Shown piece by piece: positions 49,746 through 58,133 of a DNA stretch of 64,000 nucleotides (the first letter of the stretch is position 1; each line of letters begins with the position of its first letter). A program made the position numbers and the translations under genes. Under the pieces are notes generated by a model. It saw only the letters and a program-made list of their open reading frames with translations, ran no database searches and was not told the DNA's origin. Source of the DNA: Idiomarina aquatica (GTDB lineage Bacteria > Pseudomonadota > Gammaproteobacteria > Enterobacterales > Alteromonadaceae); the NCBI RefSeq assembly GCF_003987185.1, contig NZ_PIPS01000004.1, positions 62,001 to 126,000 on the forward strand. The letters are read 5' to 3'.

Positions 49746-50186
49746 TTATGAGTTTTCAATTTCGGTCTGCCAAAGTACACGTATTTTTTCAGGTTGCTTG
49801 GTTAACGAGGCAATCGTGAACTGAGCCAGATGGCGATAAAAAATTTCTTTACCTTCATTAATGATGTGTTTTAATTCACAGACTGGAAAAATCGCACACT
49901 GCGGGTTATGACAATCAATCCAATGCTCGTCCCCTTCAAGTCTGCGAATCAGATGATCAAGGCGAATGTCTTCAGCCGCCATAGCCAACTTAAAACCGCC
50001 GTTTTTACCGCGCCGGGTTTCAATAAAACCTTCTTTTCCCAAGTGATGAATCACCTTGTTTAAGTGGTTTCTGGGTGCGTTAAACGTGCGACTGAGTTCA
50101 TCGATGGTGACCAGTCGTGTCTGTTCTTTGGCGGCCAGGTAAATTAATACACGCAGGCCATAATCGGTATACTTCTTTAATTGCAC
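49746..50186 (-). CDS. nsrR: Rrf2-family nitric-oxide-sensing repressor NsrR
   Basis: A 146-residue Rrf2 protein. The winged helix (residues 1-65) includes LTRGKNGGF-type RRGKNGGF. The iron-sulfur ligands are Cys92, Cys97 and Cys103, with the CX4C-X5-C spacing and PxC context of E. coli NsrR. NO destroys the cluster and relieves repression. The usual targets hmp or nnrS are not in the window. It lies 21 bases after the lipoprotein gene and 17 before the amidohydrolase. Confidence 0.92.
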   Translation of the reverse strand: MQLKKYTDYGLRVLIYLAAKEQTRLVTIDELSRTFNAPRNHLNKVIHHLGKEGFIETRRGKNGGFKLAMAAEDIRLDHLIRRLEGDEHWIDCHNPQCAIFPVCELKHIINEGKEIFYRHLAQFTIASLTKQPEKIRVLWQTEIENS

Positions 50187-50207
50187 GGTCGTCCTCTGGG
50201 TCAGCTC

Positions 50208-51137
50208 TTAATAGGCTGGCTTGAGTGAAAGTTGCTGACCATCATTGGCTACTAGCACGATGCTGTTATCTTTTATGTCAACTTTCACGGTATTATTCAA
50301 TAGCTCGGTGAATTTTTGTGCAAGATCCATGGTTTCTTGCGTGCACAGCCGTTTTGTCGAACCCACTATATTCAGCCTCGGGATTTCACCCTGAACACTA
50401 TAGTGACCAAAAAAACGGTTGCAGCCATCACTCCCGACCAGACGTCCTTGTGGTAAAAACTGAAGCTCTGGTTTAGCCAGTAATCGCTCCGCTATCCCCG
50501 ATAATGACTCAATCTGCCAAGGCTGTCCCTGGATCAGTTGCTCGGTGTCACCACCACAGCCCTGTACCGACACCCCATTGAATTTACCGGAGGCATGATA
50601 AGGGAACGCCTTACCACTCATCGAATCATAACAAACCTTCTGGGTCATTGTGAGATGACCCAGGTCATCGATTTCGATTTGCCAACCCCCAGTTTGTTGC
50701 TTTTTATCCATCTGATCAACGGCAAATTCCTCTTCACCGGATGGTGTGGTGTAGCTGGCCTGGTGTTGATTGATGGTCAACAACCAAAAAGGCTCATTGC
50801 CACGCAACGCAATAGCACGCGGCAGATATCCTCGTTCAATACATTGTGGGAGTGCTTCGCCTTTCCACGTCACCTGTGCTTCGTGGCCTTTCGACCAATA
50901 CTCCGTACGTTCATCTGTCGACACAAAACGCGCACCGGAAGCGGATTTTACCGGTGCCAACACTTGTTGTTCCGAGCGCATCGACAACGTTACGTTCTGA
51001 TCGTCATACACGACCGTGATCGGCTGTATACCACAGTCGTAAGCTGTAGGTTCCGGTGACGTTTTCATTACCGAGCAACTCGACAACAAGAGTCCCAGAC
51101 AAGTCATTCCGATAACGGGTTTGAAGCGCATTCGCAT
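50208..51137 (-). CDS. Three-domain lipoprotein: MliC-like, COG3650-like and META/HslJ-like
   Basis: A 309-residue lipoprotein; the lipobox is LLSSC with Cys21. Domain 1 (about 34-105) looks like a MliC lysozyme-inhibitor fold (YDCGIQPITVVYDDQNVTLSM). Domain 2 (about 110-200) has the COG3650 signature ALRGNEPFWLLTINQHQASY. Domain 3 (about 215-309) is a META/HslJ domain with GSDGCNRFFGHY. Such parts usually occur as separate small proteins. A role in envelope stress or lysozyme resistance is inferred. It starts 3 bases after the GAF gene stop. Confidence 0.85.
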   Translation of the reverse strand: MRMRFKPVIGMTCLGLLLSSCSVMKTSPEPTAYDCGIQPITVVYDDQNVTLSMRSEQQVLAPVKSASGARFVSTDERTEYWSKGHEAQVTWKGEALPQCIERGYLPRAIALRGNEPFWLLTINQHQASYTTPSGEEEFAVDQMDKKQQTGGWQIEIDDLGHLTMTQKVCYDSMSGKAFPYHASGKFNGVSVQGCGGDTEQLIQGQPWQIESLSGIAERLLAKPELQFLPQGRLVGSDGCNRFFGHYSVQGEIPRLNIVGSTKRLCTQETMDLAQKFTELLNNTVKVDIKDNSIVLVANDGQQLSLKPAY

Positions 51138-51140
51138 GGG

Positions 51141-51653
51141 TTAGTTACCTTCTTTTTTGTGCCGCAACGCATGCAGTTGGATCAGCTGTTCCGCCTGTCC
51201 TGCGAGGAGTTTCAACAGTTGTTGTTCATCATCACTGAACGAGCGCGGTCGCGTATGCATAACACACAGCGTTCCGAGAACTTCATCGCCAACCGGCCGT
51301 AGCGGCGCGCCAGCATAAAATCGAATGAAAGGCTCTTCAGTCACTAACGGATTATCGTAAAACCTGTCATCCAACATGGCATCTTCGACCACCATGACCT
51401 TAGGTTTTTCCACGATGTGCGCACAAAATGACACTTCTCGATGAGTCTCACACACGCCTAAGCCAATACTGGCCTTAAACCACTGGCGCTGTTCGTCCAC
51501 CAACGACACCGCCACCATCGGTAAGTCAAAAAGCGTTTTAGCCAGTTCAACCAAGCCGTCAAAACCAGCGTCGGATTCGCTATCTAATATCGCCAAACTG
51601 CGAAGAACATCCAGCCGTTTAGGCTCATTTGTCGGTATCTGAGCAGGTTCCAC
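51141..51653 (-). CDS. Stand-alone GAF-domain protein
   Basis: A 170-residue protein that is almost wholly one GAF domain: EPKRLDVLRSLAILDSESDAGFDGLVELAKTLF, VSLVDEQRQWFKASIGLGVCETHREVSFCAHIV, FYAGAPLRPVGDEVLGTLCVMHTRPRSFSD. This GAF type is usually the input module of cyclases and kinases; here no output domain follows. The ligand is unknown. It heads the leftward GAF-lipoprotein-nsrR-amidohydrolase group. Confidence 0.9.
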   Translation of the reverse strand: MEPAQIPTNEPKRLDVLRSLAILDSESDAGFDGLVELAKTLFDLPMVAVSLVDEQRQWFKASIGLGVCETHREVSFCAHIVEKPKVMVVEDAMLDDRFYDNPLVTEEPFIRFYAGAPLRPVGDEVLGTLCVMHTRPRSFSDDEQQLLKLLAGQAEQLIQLHALRHKKEGN

Positions 51654-51739
51654 TGCGCCTCCTTAGTCAAATTTGAGTCTTCATTCTACTTGTACCTTGA
51701 CTTATTTAAAGAAAATTTACTGAAAAGCAAATTATGATA

Positions 51740-51768
51740 TTGCGAATTATTCTCATTATGATTAGTAT
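51740..51768 (+). promoter_or_regulatory. Promoter of the siderophore receptor gene
   Basis: TTGCGA (51740-51745) and TAGTAT (51763-51768) with a 17-bp spacer, 61 bases before the ATG. The Fur box covers the -35 and spacer. Confidence 0.55.
51742..51760 (-). promoter_or_regulatory. Fur box
   Basis: The minus strand reads CATAATGAGAATAATTCGC, which matches the 19-bp Fur consensus at 14 of 19 positions, including the central ATAATGA-AAT block. It overlaps the promoter of the TonB-dependent siderophore receptor, so iron repression is expected. Confidence 0.75.
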
Positions 51769-51829
51769 TACGCGCAGTTTCTTAACGCAAATTAAACAAT
51801 CCTTTTAAATGTTGTAAACAGGACTTTTT

Positions 51830-53968
51830 ATGAAAAAATCACTGCTTTCCTCGTCCATTATCGCGGCACTGCTAGTCTCAGCGCCATCGTTTGCTAATGA
51901 TTCTATTGATCTCGATGCGGATATCGAGCAAATAAAAATCATCGGTAGCAAACAGGAGTCACGCGCAACTGCCGGCTCAAGTGCTGTTGTCGATGAAGAA
52001 CAGATGCGCATAGAAGTTGCAACGGACATCAACCAACTGATGAAAACCGTACCGGGCGTTTATGTTCGTGAGGAAGATGGCCAGGGTTTGCGTCCCAATA
52101 TCGGTATTCGCGCGGCAACAGCGGGTCGCGTCAGCAAAGTGACCATTCTTGAAGATGGCGTGATGATGGCGCCGGCGCCATACTCGAATCCAGCCGCTTA
52201 CTACTTCCCCAGCACCTTCCGTATGTCATCCGTAGAAGTATTAAAAGGCGCACCTTTGTTACGCTATGGTCCACAAACGACCGGCGGTGTCTTGAACCTG
52301 GTCACCACACCGGTGCCGGAAACCTTTGGTGGCCAAGTGCTGACCGAATTCGGTGAAAACAGCAGCCGTGATATTCATGCTCATGTTGGCGGCACCGATG
52401 GCCAATTCGGCTTTTTGTTGGAAACCATTCAGCGCAGCAGCGATGGCTTCAAAACGATTGATCGCAGTGGCCGTGACGCTGGCTTCGATATCGAAGATTA
52501 CGTGGCGAAATTGAAATGGACCGGTGATCGTCAGAGCATCCTGGCAAAATTCCAATACTCGGAAGAAACCTCCAACGAGACCTATGCCGGTTTGACTGAT
52601 GCTGACTTTGCGGAAAACCCGAATCGCCGCTACGGTATCTCTGAAATCGATCAAATGAATAACCATCATGATTCAATTACCGTTAACTACAACCTGGAAT
52701 TGAGTGATGCGGTTGAACTGAACGTTTTAGGCTACAAGAACCACTTTAAACGTAACTGGTTCAAAGCCGGTGTCGCTAAAGGCCTGATTAACGCGGCAAA
52801 CAACGGCGACCTGGATGCCTTGGCGGTGCTGCACGGCGAACAAGATTACCAGGACATCACCTGGACCAACGGTAACCGTGGCTATGATTCCTACGGCGTA
52901 GAAATTAACAGCGGTATTGAGCTGGCTTCACACGTTATCGAAGTCGGTTTACGTGACCATACCGATGAGATGGATCGTTACCAATTAAAAGAAGTCTACG
53001 ATCAAATTAACGGCAGTCTGGTTTTTGATTCATTTATTCAGCCAACTGGCGGTGACAACCGATTAGAAAAAGCCGAAGCCATGAGCTTCTGGGTGACCGA
53101 TAACTGGCAAGTCAATGAGGACCTGCTGGTTCATTTCGCACTGCGTCACGAAGACGTTGACTCTTCACGTCGCCAGTTCGCAACGCCTGATCGCAGCGAA
53201 TTAGACAGTGCACGCTCTAACAACAGCAGCGAGTGGTTACCGGGCGCGTCATTTACTTACAATGTTAGCGATAACTGGCAAGTTCTTGCCGGCGCACATA
53301 AAGGTTTCTCTCCTTTAGGCGGCGGTGCTAAAGAAAACCAACAACCGGAAACCAGCGTCAACTATGAAGCCGGTGTACGTTTTAACCAAGGTTCGCTGTT
53401 TGCTGAAGCGGTTGCTTTCTACAGCGACTTCAGCGATACCACGCAGGTATGTTCGATTGCCAACCCATGCCCGAATGGTGCCGAGTCCGGTAACTACGTG
53501 TTGGGTGAATCCGTCGTTCGTGGCCTTGAATTCCAAGCCAGCAATACCTTTGAAGCTGGTAGCTTCCTGGTGCCGGTCGATGTCACCTACACCCACACCA
53601 AAGGTGAAATCAGCAAAGACAACCTCAATTACATGGATGGTGATGAGCTTGCTGATATCCCGCAAAACACCTTTAGTGTTCGCGTAACGCTGGATAATAA
53701 CGATGGCTGGATTAATTACGTTGTTGCGAAGTACGCCGACGAAATGTGCGTTAGTGTTGGCTGTAACCGCTCTGACAGCCGCTTCGACAGAACCGAATCG
53801 GTGTTCGTGACCGACTTTGTCAGCCGCTATGAAGTGGACAACAACATGACGGTCTACCTGAAAGTAGAAAACGTGTTTGATCAACAGAAAATTGTTGCCC
53901 GTTCACCTCACGGTGCACGCCCGAACAAACCGCAAACCGCCTCATTCGGGGTTGAATACACTTTCTAA
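51830..53968 (+). CDS. FecA-like TonB-dependent siderophore receptor
   Basis: A 712-residue receptor with a signal peptide (ending PSFANDS). The TonB-box-like IEQIKIIGSK is followed by a plug with EEDGQGLRPNIGIR and ILEDGVMMAPAPYSNPAAYYFPSTFRM, very like FecA-type plugs. The barrel ends TASFGVEYTF. The N-terminal signalling domain of true FecA is absent, so transcription control by FecIR is not expected. A Fur box stands upstream. The ligand is likely a ferric chelate; no periplasmic or ABC partner is nearby. Confidence 0.95.
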   Translation: MKKSLLSSSIIAALLVSAPSFANDSIDLDADIEQIKIIGSKQESRATAGSSAVVDEEQMRIEVATDINQLMKTVPGVYVREEDGQGLRPNIGIRAATAGRVSKVTILEDGVMMAPAPYSNPAAYYFPSTFRMSSVEVLKGAPLLRYGPQTTGGVLNLVTTPVPETFGGQVLTEFGENSSRDIHAHVGGTDGQFGFLLETIQRSSDGFKTIDRSGRDAGFDIEDYVAKLKWTGDRQSILAKFQYSEETSNETYAGLTDADFAENPNRRYGISEIDQMNNHHDSITVNYNLELSDAVELNVLGYKNHFKRNWFKAGVAKGLINAANNGDLDALAVLHGEQDYQDITWTNGNRGYDSYGVEINSGIELASHVIEVGLRDHTDEMDRYQLKEVYDQINGSLVFDSFIQPTGGDNRLEKAEAMSFWVTDNWQVNEDLLVHFALRHEDVDSSRRQFATPDRSELDSARSNNSSEWLPGASFTYNVSDNWQVLAGAHKGFSPLGGGAKENQQPETSVNYEAGVRFNQGSLFAEAVAFYSDFSDTTQVCSIANPCPNGAESGNYVLGESVVRGLEFQASNTFEAGSFLVPVDVTYTHTKGEISKDNLNYMDGDELADIPQNTFSVRVTLDNNDGWINYVVAKYADEMCVSVGCNRSDSRFDRTESVFVTDFVSRYEVDNNMTVYLKVENVFDQQKIVARSPHGARPNKPQTASFGVEYTF

Positions 53969-53994
53969 ATGCCAACCTCTCCCTGGCATGTCAG

Positions 53995-54022
53995 CTGGCC
54001 CCCTCCGGGGGCCGGTTTTTTA
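53995..54022 (+). terminator. Terminator of the siderophore receptor gene
   Basis: Stem GGCCCCC (53997-54003) with GGGGGCC (54007-54013), then GG and six T. It lies between convergent genes. Confidence 0.9.
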
Positions 54023-54949
54023 TTGAGCCAAGCGTATTAAATAATCCGCTAAAGCACCCATGCCGGTATTCTTAACCTTCGCACGCTGTTCAGCGGGCTG
54101 ATTGTAATTGGTGTTGGTGTTGACATCATAAACAAACAAATCGCCGCGCTCATCCTCGATAAATTCAATACCCGCGACATCGATATCATTACTGCGCAGG
54201 AAGTTCTCAAGGGCAACAATGATCTCATGATCGTTGAATCGTTTGGTTATCGTAAATTTATGTGACTGCTGATCGGTGGGACAAAAAGCCGCTTCAATCG
54301 AGCAGTTATCCGCCGGGCATAGCTCAAAGCCGTCCTCGGTATTGACTTGCACCGCATAAACGAATTTCTGTCCAACAAACTCTGCCCGGGTGATGAACGG
54401 TTGCTTTGGCTGAATGTATTCCTGTAACAACCAAGTGCCATCCAACGGCTCTTCCAGATCGTCTCGTTGTACATACTGCTGAAGTTGCTCGATACTATCG
54501 ATGCGTTGCACACCAAGGCCTTTACCACCGCGATTTGGCTTTACAATGAGCGGCCATTGAGCGAACCGCTGCGCCGCCTCCACTAAGTGCTGCTTACCAA
54601 CCACGGCATGAGTTTTCGGTACCTTCAAGCCCGCTCGTTCAAGAGCTGCGTACTGCGATAACTTACAGATTTCCAGTGCCAGCACCTGACTGCCGTTAAC
54701 CACCGTGCGGTTTTTACTTTCCAGCCAAGTCAGTACGGATTTTGTCAGCTCGGGTGCAAACCGGTGCCCCCGGGTGTGTGACGAAGCACTCATGCGATTG
54801 TAGTAGACCGCATCTTCAGGGGTCTCGGTATAAGGCACGATACCGCTATCCAAAAACCATTCCTTGGCGACAACCCCTCGTGCTTTAAAGGCTTCACGCA
54901 AAGGTACCAGCCACTCTTCATTTTCATGCAGTACGACAATCTCTCTCAT
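54020..54949 (-). CDS. RimK-like ATP-grasp family protein
   Basis: A 309-residue protein with an ATP-grasp fold. Parts are an N-terminal pre-ATP-grasp region with VYYNRMSASSHTRGHRF, the nucleotide-binding WPLIVKPNRGGKGLGV (about 132-147), LLQEYI, and a metal-binding end with GIEFIEDERGDLFVYDVNTNTNYN. ATP-grasp ligases join a carboxylate to an amine or thiol. Substrate unknown; RimK relatives add glutamate residues. It is divergent from the DASS transporter gene. Confidence 0.85.
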   Translation of the reverse strand: MREIVVLHENEEWLVPLREAFKARGVVAKEWFLDSGIVPYTETPEDAVYYNRMSASSHTRGHRFAPELTKSVLTWLESKNRTVVNGSQVLALEICKLSQYAALERAGLKVPKTHAVVGKQHLVEAAQRFAQWPLIVKPNRGGKGLGVQRIDSIEQLQQYVQRDDLEEPLDGTWLLQEYIQPKQPFITRAEFVGQKFVYAVQVNTEDGFELCPADNCSIEAAFCPTDQQSHKFTITKRFNDHEIIVALENFLRSNDIDVAGIEFIEDERGDLFVYDVNTNTNYNQPAEQRAKVKNTGMGALADYLIRLAQ

Positions 54950-55023
54950 GTATTCCTCTAAAGGTTACTTTTCCAGTCTGTTACATTACACTCGACTCAC
55001 GCTGAACGATCAATAAAAGAAAC

Positions 55024-56388
55024 ATGACGCATATTGTTCTTGGCCCTTTAGTTGCGCTGGCCACACTGCTTATTAGTTTGTCGTTTTCAATGCCTGCCAG
55101 TGCGGCGATGGCATTAGCTGTCGTTATCTGGGTAGCCTGGTGGTGGATTACGGAATGTATTCCATTACCGGTGACCTCACTGCTGCCGTTTGTGCTACTG
55201 CCATTGGCGGGAGTCCTGGAAACAGGTCAGGCAGCCGCTGCATTGGGCGACAATATTATTATCCTGTTTATGGGCGCCTTTATGCTGGCGAAAGCGGTCG
55301 AAGCCAGCGGTGTGCATAAACGGATTGCATTAGGACTGATTGGCGCTATCGGTACCAGTAACGGTCGTAAAATTATCATCGCGTTTATGATAGCCACGGC
55401 GTTTTTGTCCATGTGGATATCCAATACCGCCAGCGTACTGGCATTGCTGCCGGTCGCTCTGGCACTGATTGACGCAACCGACGATAAAGCATTTCAGCGT
55501 GCGCTGCTGCTGGGCCTTGCATACTCAGCGTCATTGGGTGGCATTGCGACTCTGGTGGGGACGCCACCCAACCTGATCTTTGCTTCTATTTATCAAAACA
55601 TCACTGGCGAGGAGTTCGGTTTTACCCGCTGGCTCGGTATCGGCTTACCGATGGTACTGCTGGGTTTACCGATTGTCGCACTGTGGCTGACTCGCAAGGT
55701 CAAACTTGATAAACCTCTGACGTTGCCGCAAAACACCAGCATCAGCCACTACGAAAAACGAGTGCTGGCCGTATTCGCGGTTGTTGTGGCGCTGTGGATA
55801 ACACGCACCAGTCCGTTCGGCGGCTGGACCGGGCTGCTGGGTATCGGTAGCCTCAATGACGCCACCGTGGCCTTAGCCGGTGTGATCGCCATGTTTATCA
55901 TTCCGTCCGGACGCGGCAGCAACGATAAGCTGTTGAACTGGGAGTTAGCCAAGGATATCCCGTGGGGCATCCTGTTGTTGTTTGCCGGCGGCATCTGTCT
56001 GGCGCGAGGGGTTATGCAGAGCGGTCTCGGCGATATTATCGGAAACTCATTAACGGCACTGGAGTGGCTACCGGTGTGGTTGCTGGTGCTGGTACTCGCC
56101 GTCAGTGTTTCATTTCTCACTGAAGTGACCTCCAACACCGCTACTGCAACGTTGTTGATGCCCGTACTGGCAGCCACCGCAAGCGCCATTCATCTACCCA
56201 TCGAAATACTGATGATTCCGGCGGTCATCGCCTGTAGCTGCGCGTTTTGTATGCCGGTGGCTACGCCACCTAATTCGATTGTGTTTGCGTCTAACCGGAT
56301 TACCATTAAAGAAATGGCGCGTGAAGGTGTTGTGCTGAACCTTCTATTAGCTGTGGTTACCACCGTTGTGGTGGTGTTATTTGCGTAA
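55024..56388 (+). CDS. DASS (SLC13)-family anion:Na+ symporter
   Basis: A 454-residue transporter. It has the paired SNT-type motifs MWISNTASVLALLPVAL and TEVTSNTATATLLMPVLA, one in each inverted repeat. It also has WWITECIPLPVTSLLPFVLLPL near the start and GGIATLVGTPPNLIFA. The family takes up dicarboxylates or sulfate with Na+. Length is normal. It is divergent from the ATP-grasp gene across 74 bases. Confidence 0.93.
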   Translation: MTHIVLGPLVALATLLISLSFSMPASAAMALAVVIWVAWWWITECIPLPVTSLLPFVLLPLAGVLETGQAAAALGDNIIILFMGAFMLAKAVEASGVHKRIALGLIGAIGTSNGRKIIIAFMIATAFLSMWISNTASVLALLPVALALIDATDDKAFQRALLLGLAYSASLGGIATLVGTPPNLIFASIYQNITGEEFGFTRWLGIGLPMVLLGLPIVALWLTRKVKLDKPLTLPQNTSISHYEKRVLAVFAVVVALWITRTSPFGGWTGLLGIGSLNDATVALAGVIAMFIIPSGRGSNDKLLNWELAKDIPWGILLLFAGGICLARGVMQSGLGDIIGNSLTALEWLPVWLLVLVLAVSVSFLTEVTSNTATATLLMPVLAATASAIHLPIEILMIPAVIACSCAFCMPVATPPNSIVFASNRITIKEMAREGVVLNLLLAVVTTVVVVLFA

Positions 56389-56465
56389 AGCTCTGCAGTG
56401 GTCGCGGTTTTTGGATACACTAGCGCTTTCTGTTACATGATGTATTTTTATCTTAAGGAACCAAG

Positions 56466-56804
56466 ATGAGTGATTTTCCCGCCTGTCCGGAGTGTCAATC
56501 AACCTTCACCTACCATGATGGCAACCTGCTCGTATGCCCAGAATGTGGTCATGAATGGTCGGAAAACGACACCGGCGAAGTCAGCCAGGAACCGAGTTAC
56601 CGTGATGCCAATGGTACCCCTCTGGCCGATGGCGATACCGTAACGGTGATCAAGGATCTTAAAATCAAAGGCTCATCGTCGGTCGTAAAAGTCGGCACCA
56701 AAGTAAAAAACATCCGTCTGGTCGAGGGTGACCATGATATTGATTGTAAAATCGACGGTATTGGTGCCATGAAACTGAAATCTGAATTTGTTAAAAAGGT
56801 CTGA
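56466..56804 (+). CDS. yjdM: Zinc-ribbon protein YjdM (PhnA family)
   Basis: A 112-residue protein with an N-terminal zinc ribbon ([11 protein letters not shown] ... [10 protein letters not shown]) and the C-terminal PhnA domain ([45 protein letters not shown]). It matches YjdM closely; despite the old name PhnA it is not the phosphonoacetate hydrolase. Function unclear. TTAAGGAACC precedes the ATG. Confidence 0.95.
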   Translation: MSDFPACPECQSTFTYHDGNLLVCPECGHEWSENDTGEVSQEPSYRDANGTPLADGDTVTVIKDLKIKGSSSVVKVGTKVKNIRLVEGDHDIDCKIDGIGAMKLKSEFVKKV

Positions 56805-56828
56805 GTGATATTACGAATGGATAAACTC

Positions 56829-58034
56829 ATGAAACGATTTTGCGTCGCCGCGCTCCTGTTAGTCTCAACCATTACCTTTGCCAAAGAACAGCAAGCGGTT
56901 GTACTGATCTCAATTGATGGCTTCCGTCACGACTACGTCGAAAAACACGACGCCAAAAACATTAACGCAATAGCAGAGTCGGGGGTTCGTGCCGAGGGTC
57001 TGATTCCGGTTTATCCTTCAAAAACATTTCCCAATCACCTGTCTATCGTGACGGGTCAGTACCCAAGCCAGCACGGTATTGTTGATAACAATTTTTTTGA
57101 TAAAGAGCGCCAGCAACGCTATTCGATGGGTGATGGCGTTGAGGACAGCAGTTGGTTAACAACGCTTCCAATCTGGAACCTGGCCGAATTCCAGGGGGTA
57201 AAAGCAGCGACTTTTTTCTGGCCTGAATCAGAAGCACGCATCAATGGTCGTACGCCGAGCTACTATTATCATTACAATACGCCCACCCCGAACCGCCAGC
57301 GCGTCAATCAAATTATCGACTGGCTCAAATTACCGGAAGCGGTACGACCACGCATCGTAACCGGCTATTTTTCCGTGGTGGACTCGATGGGACACCGGTT
57401 TGGCCCCGATGCCCATCAAGTAAAAGGCGCCGTGCAACACGTTGACGAACTGATCGGAGAGCTCTGGCACCGTCTTAACACGGAAGTCGATATGCCGGTC
57501 AACCTTATCCTGGTATCTGACCACGGTATGGCCAGTATCAAGGCTGACCAAATGATCGAAACACAAAGCCTGCCGATCAATGAAAGCTTATTCGAAACGG
57601 TAAATTCACAAACGCGTTTTATGATTTATGCCAAGCCGGATACCACCGAGCAACACATTGAACAATTGCGGAGCAAGCTGGAACAGATGCCGCAAAAACG
57701 CTTTTATCTCGAGTCCGAGCAAAGCCTTGCAGCATTAGCCGTTACGGAAGGCCCGCGGCGACCGGATATCGTACTCGCCACTAAAGCACCGGCTACCTTT
57801 ACCGATCGACCACCGGAAAAACGCTTTGACGGCGGCACCCATGGCTTTCATTCCAACCGCGACATGGACGGCATCTTTATTACCGCAGGCCCGGGCATCA
57901 ATGCTTCGGCCACACTGGAACGTTTTAGCAATATTCACATTTATCCGTTTATGGCGGAGTTGCTGGGGCTTGAATTAATGACACCGATTGACGGCGACAG
58001 CGCCGTACTGGCTCCATTAATCAAAAGCGATTAA
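56829..58034 (+). CDS. Secreted nucleotide pyrophosphatase/phosphodiesterase (alkaline phosphatase superfamily)
   Basis: A 401-residue enzyme with a signal peptide (MKRFCVAALLLVSTITFA-KEQQ). Its metal and nucleophile motifs match NPP enzymes: ISIDGFRHDY, the Thr nucleophile in PSKTFPNHLS, DSMGHRFGPDAH, LVSDHGMA and GTHGFHS. It should cleave phosphodiester or pyrophosphate bonds of nucleotides in the periplasm. The frame is open to GTG 56805 and ATG 56817; I prefer ATG 56829 because the signal peptide begins there. It follows yjdM by 24 bases. Confidence 0.9.
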   Translation: MKRFCVAALLLVSTITFAKEQQAVVLISIDGFRHDYVEKHDAKNINAIAESGVRAEGLIPVYPSKTFPNHLSIVTGQYPSQHGIVDNNFFDKERQQRYSMGDGVEDSSWLTTLPIWNLAEFQGVKAATFFWPESEARINGRTPSYYYHYNTPTPNRQRVNQIIDWLKLPEAVRPRIVTGYFSVVDSMGHRFGPDAHQVKGAVQHVDELIGELWHRLNTEVDMPVNLILVSDHGMASIKADQMIETQSLPINESLFETVNSQTRFMIYAKPDTTEQHIEQLRSKLEQMPQKRFYLESEQSLAALAVTEGPRRPDIVLATKAPATFTDRPPEKRFDGGTHGFHSNRDMDGIFITAGPGINASATLERFSNIHIYPFMAELLGLELMTPIDGDSAVLAPLIKSD

Positions 58035-58095
58035 ATTACCTTTAATTGTAAAGAAGCCTAAATTCATTGGTCTTTTTTGTAAAATTTCGCTAAAA

Positions 58096-58123
58096 CCTAA
58101 ACATACACTTTTGTATGTTTAGG
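58096..58123 (+). promoter_or_regulatory. Perfect 11-bp inverted repeat in the leader of pgsB
   Basis: CCTAAACATAC (58096-58106), loop ACTTTT, GTATGTTTAGG (58113-58123). The right arm ends at the start of the ribosome site GGGAGAGC, 10 bases before the pgsB ATG (58134). It may be a protein operator or an RNA hairpin that controls access to the ribosome site. No T-run follows, so it is not a terminator. Confidence 0.8.
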
Positions 58124-58133
58124 GAGAGCAATT

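Noticed and set aside
56466-58034. yjdM (phnA) plus a phosphodiesterase-type enzyme considered as a phosphonate-use operon
   Set aside because: YjdM is not a phosphonatase, the enzyme has nucleotide pyrophosphatase motifs with a Thr nucleophile, and no phn transport or C-P lyase genes are present.
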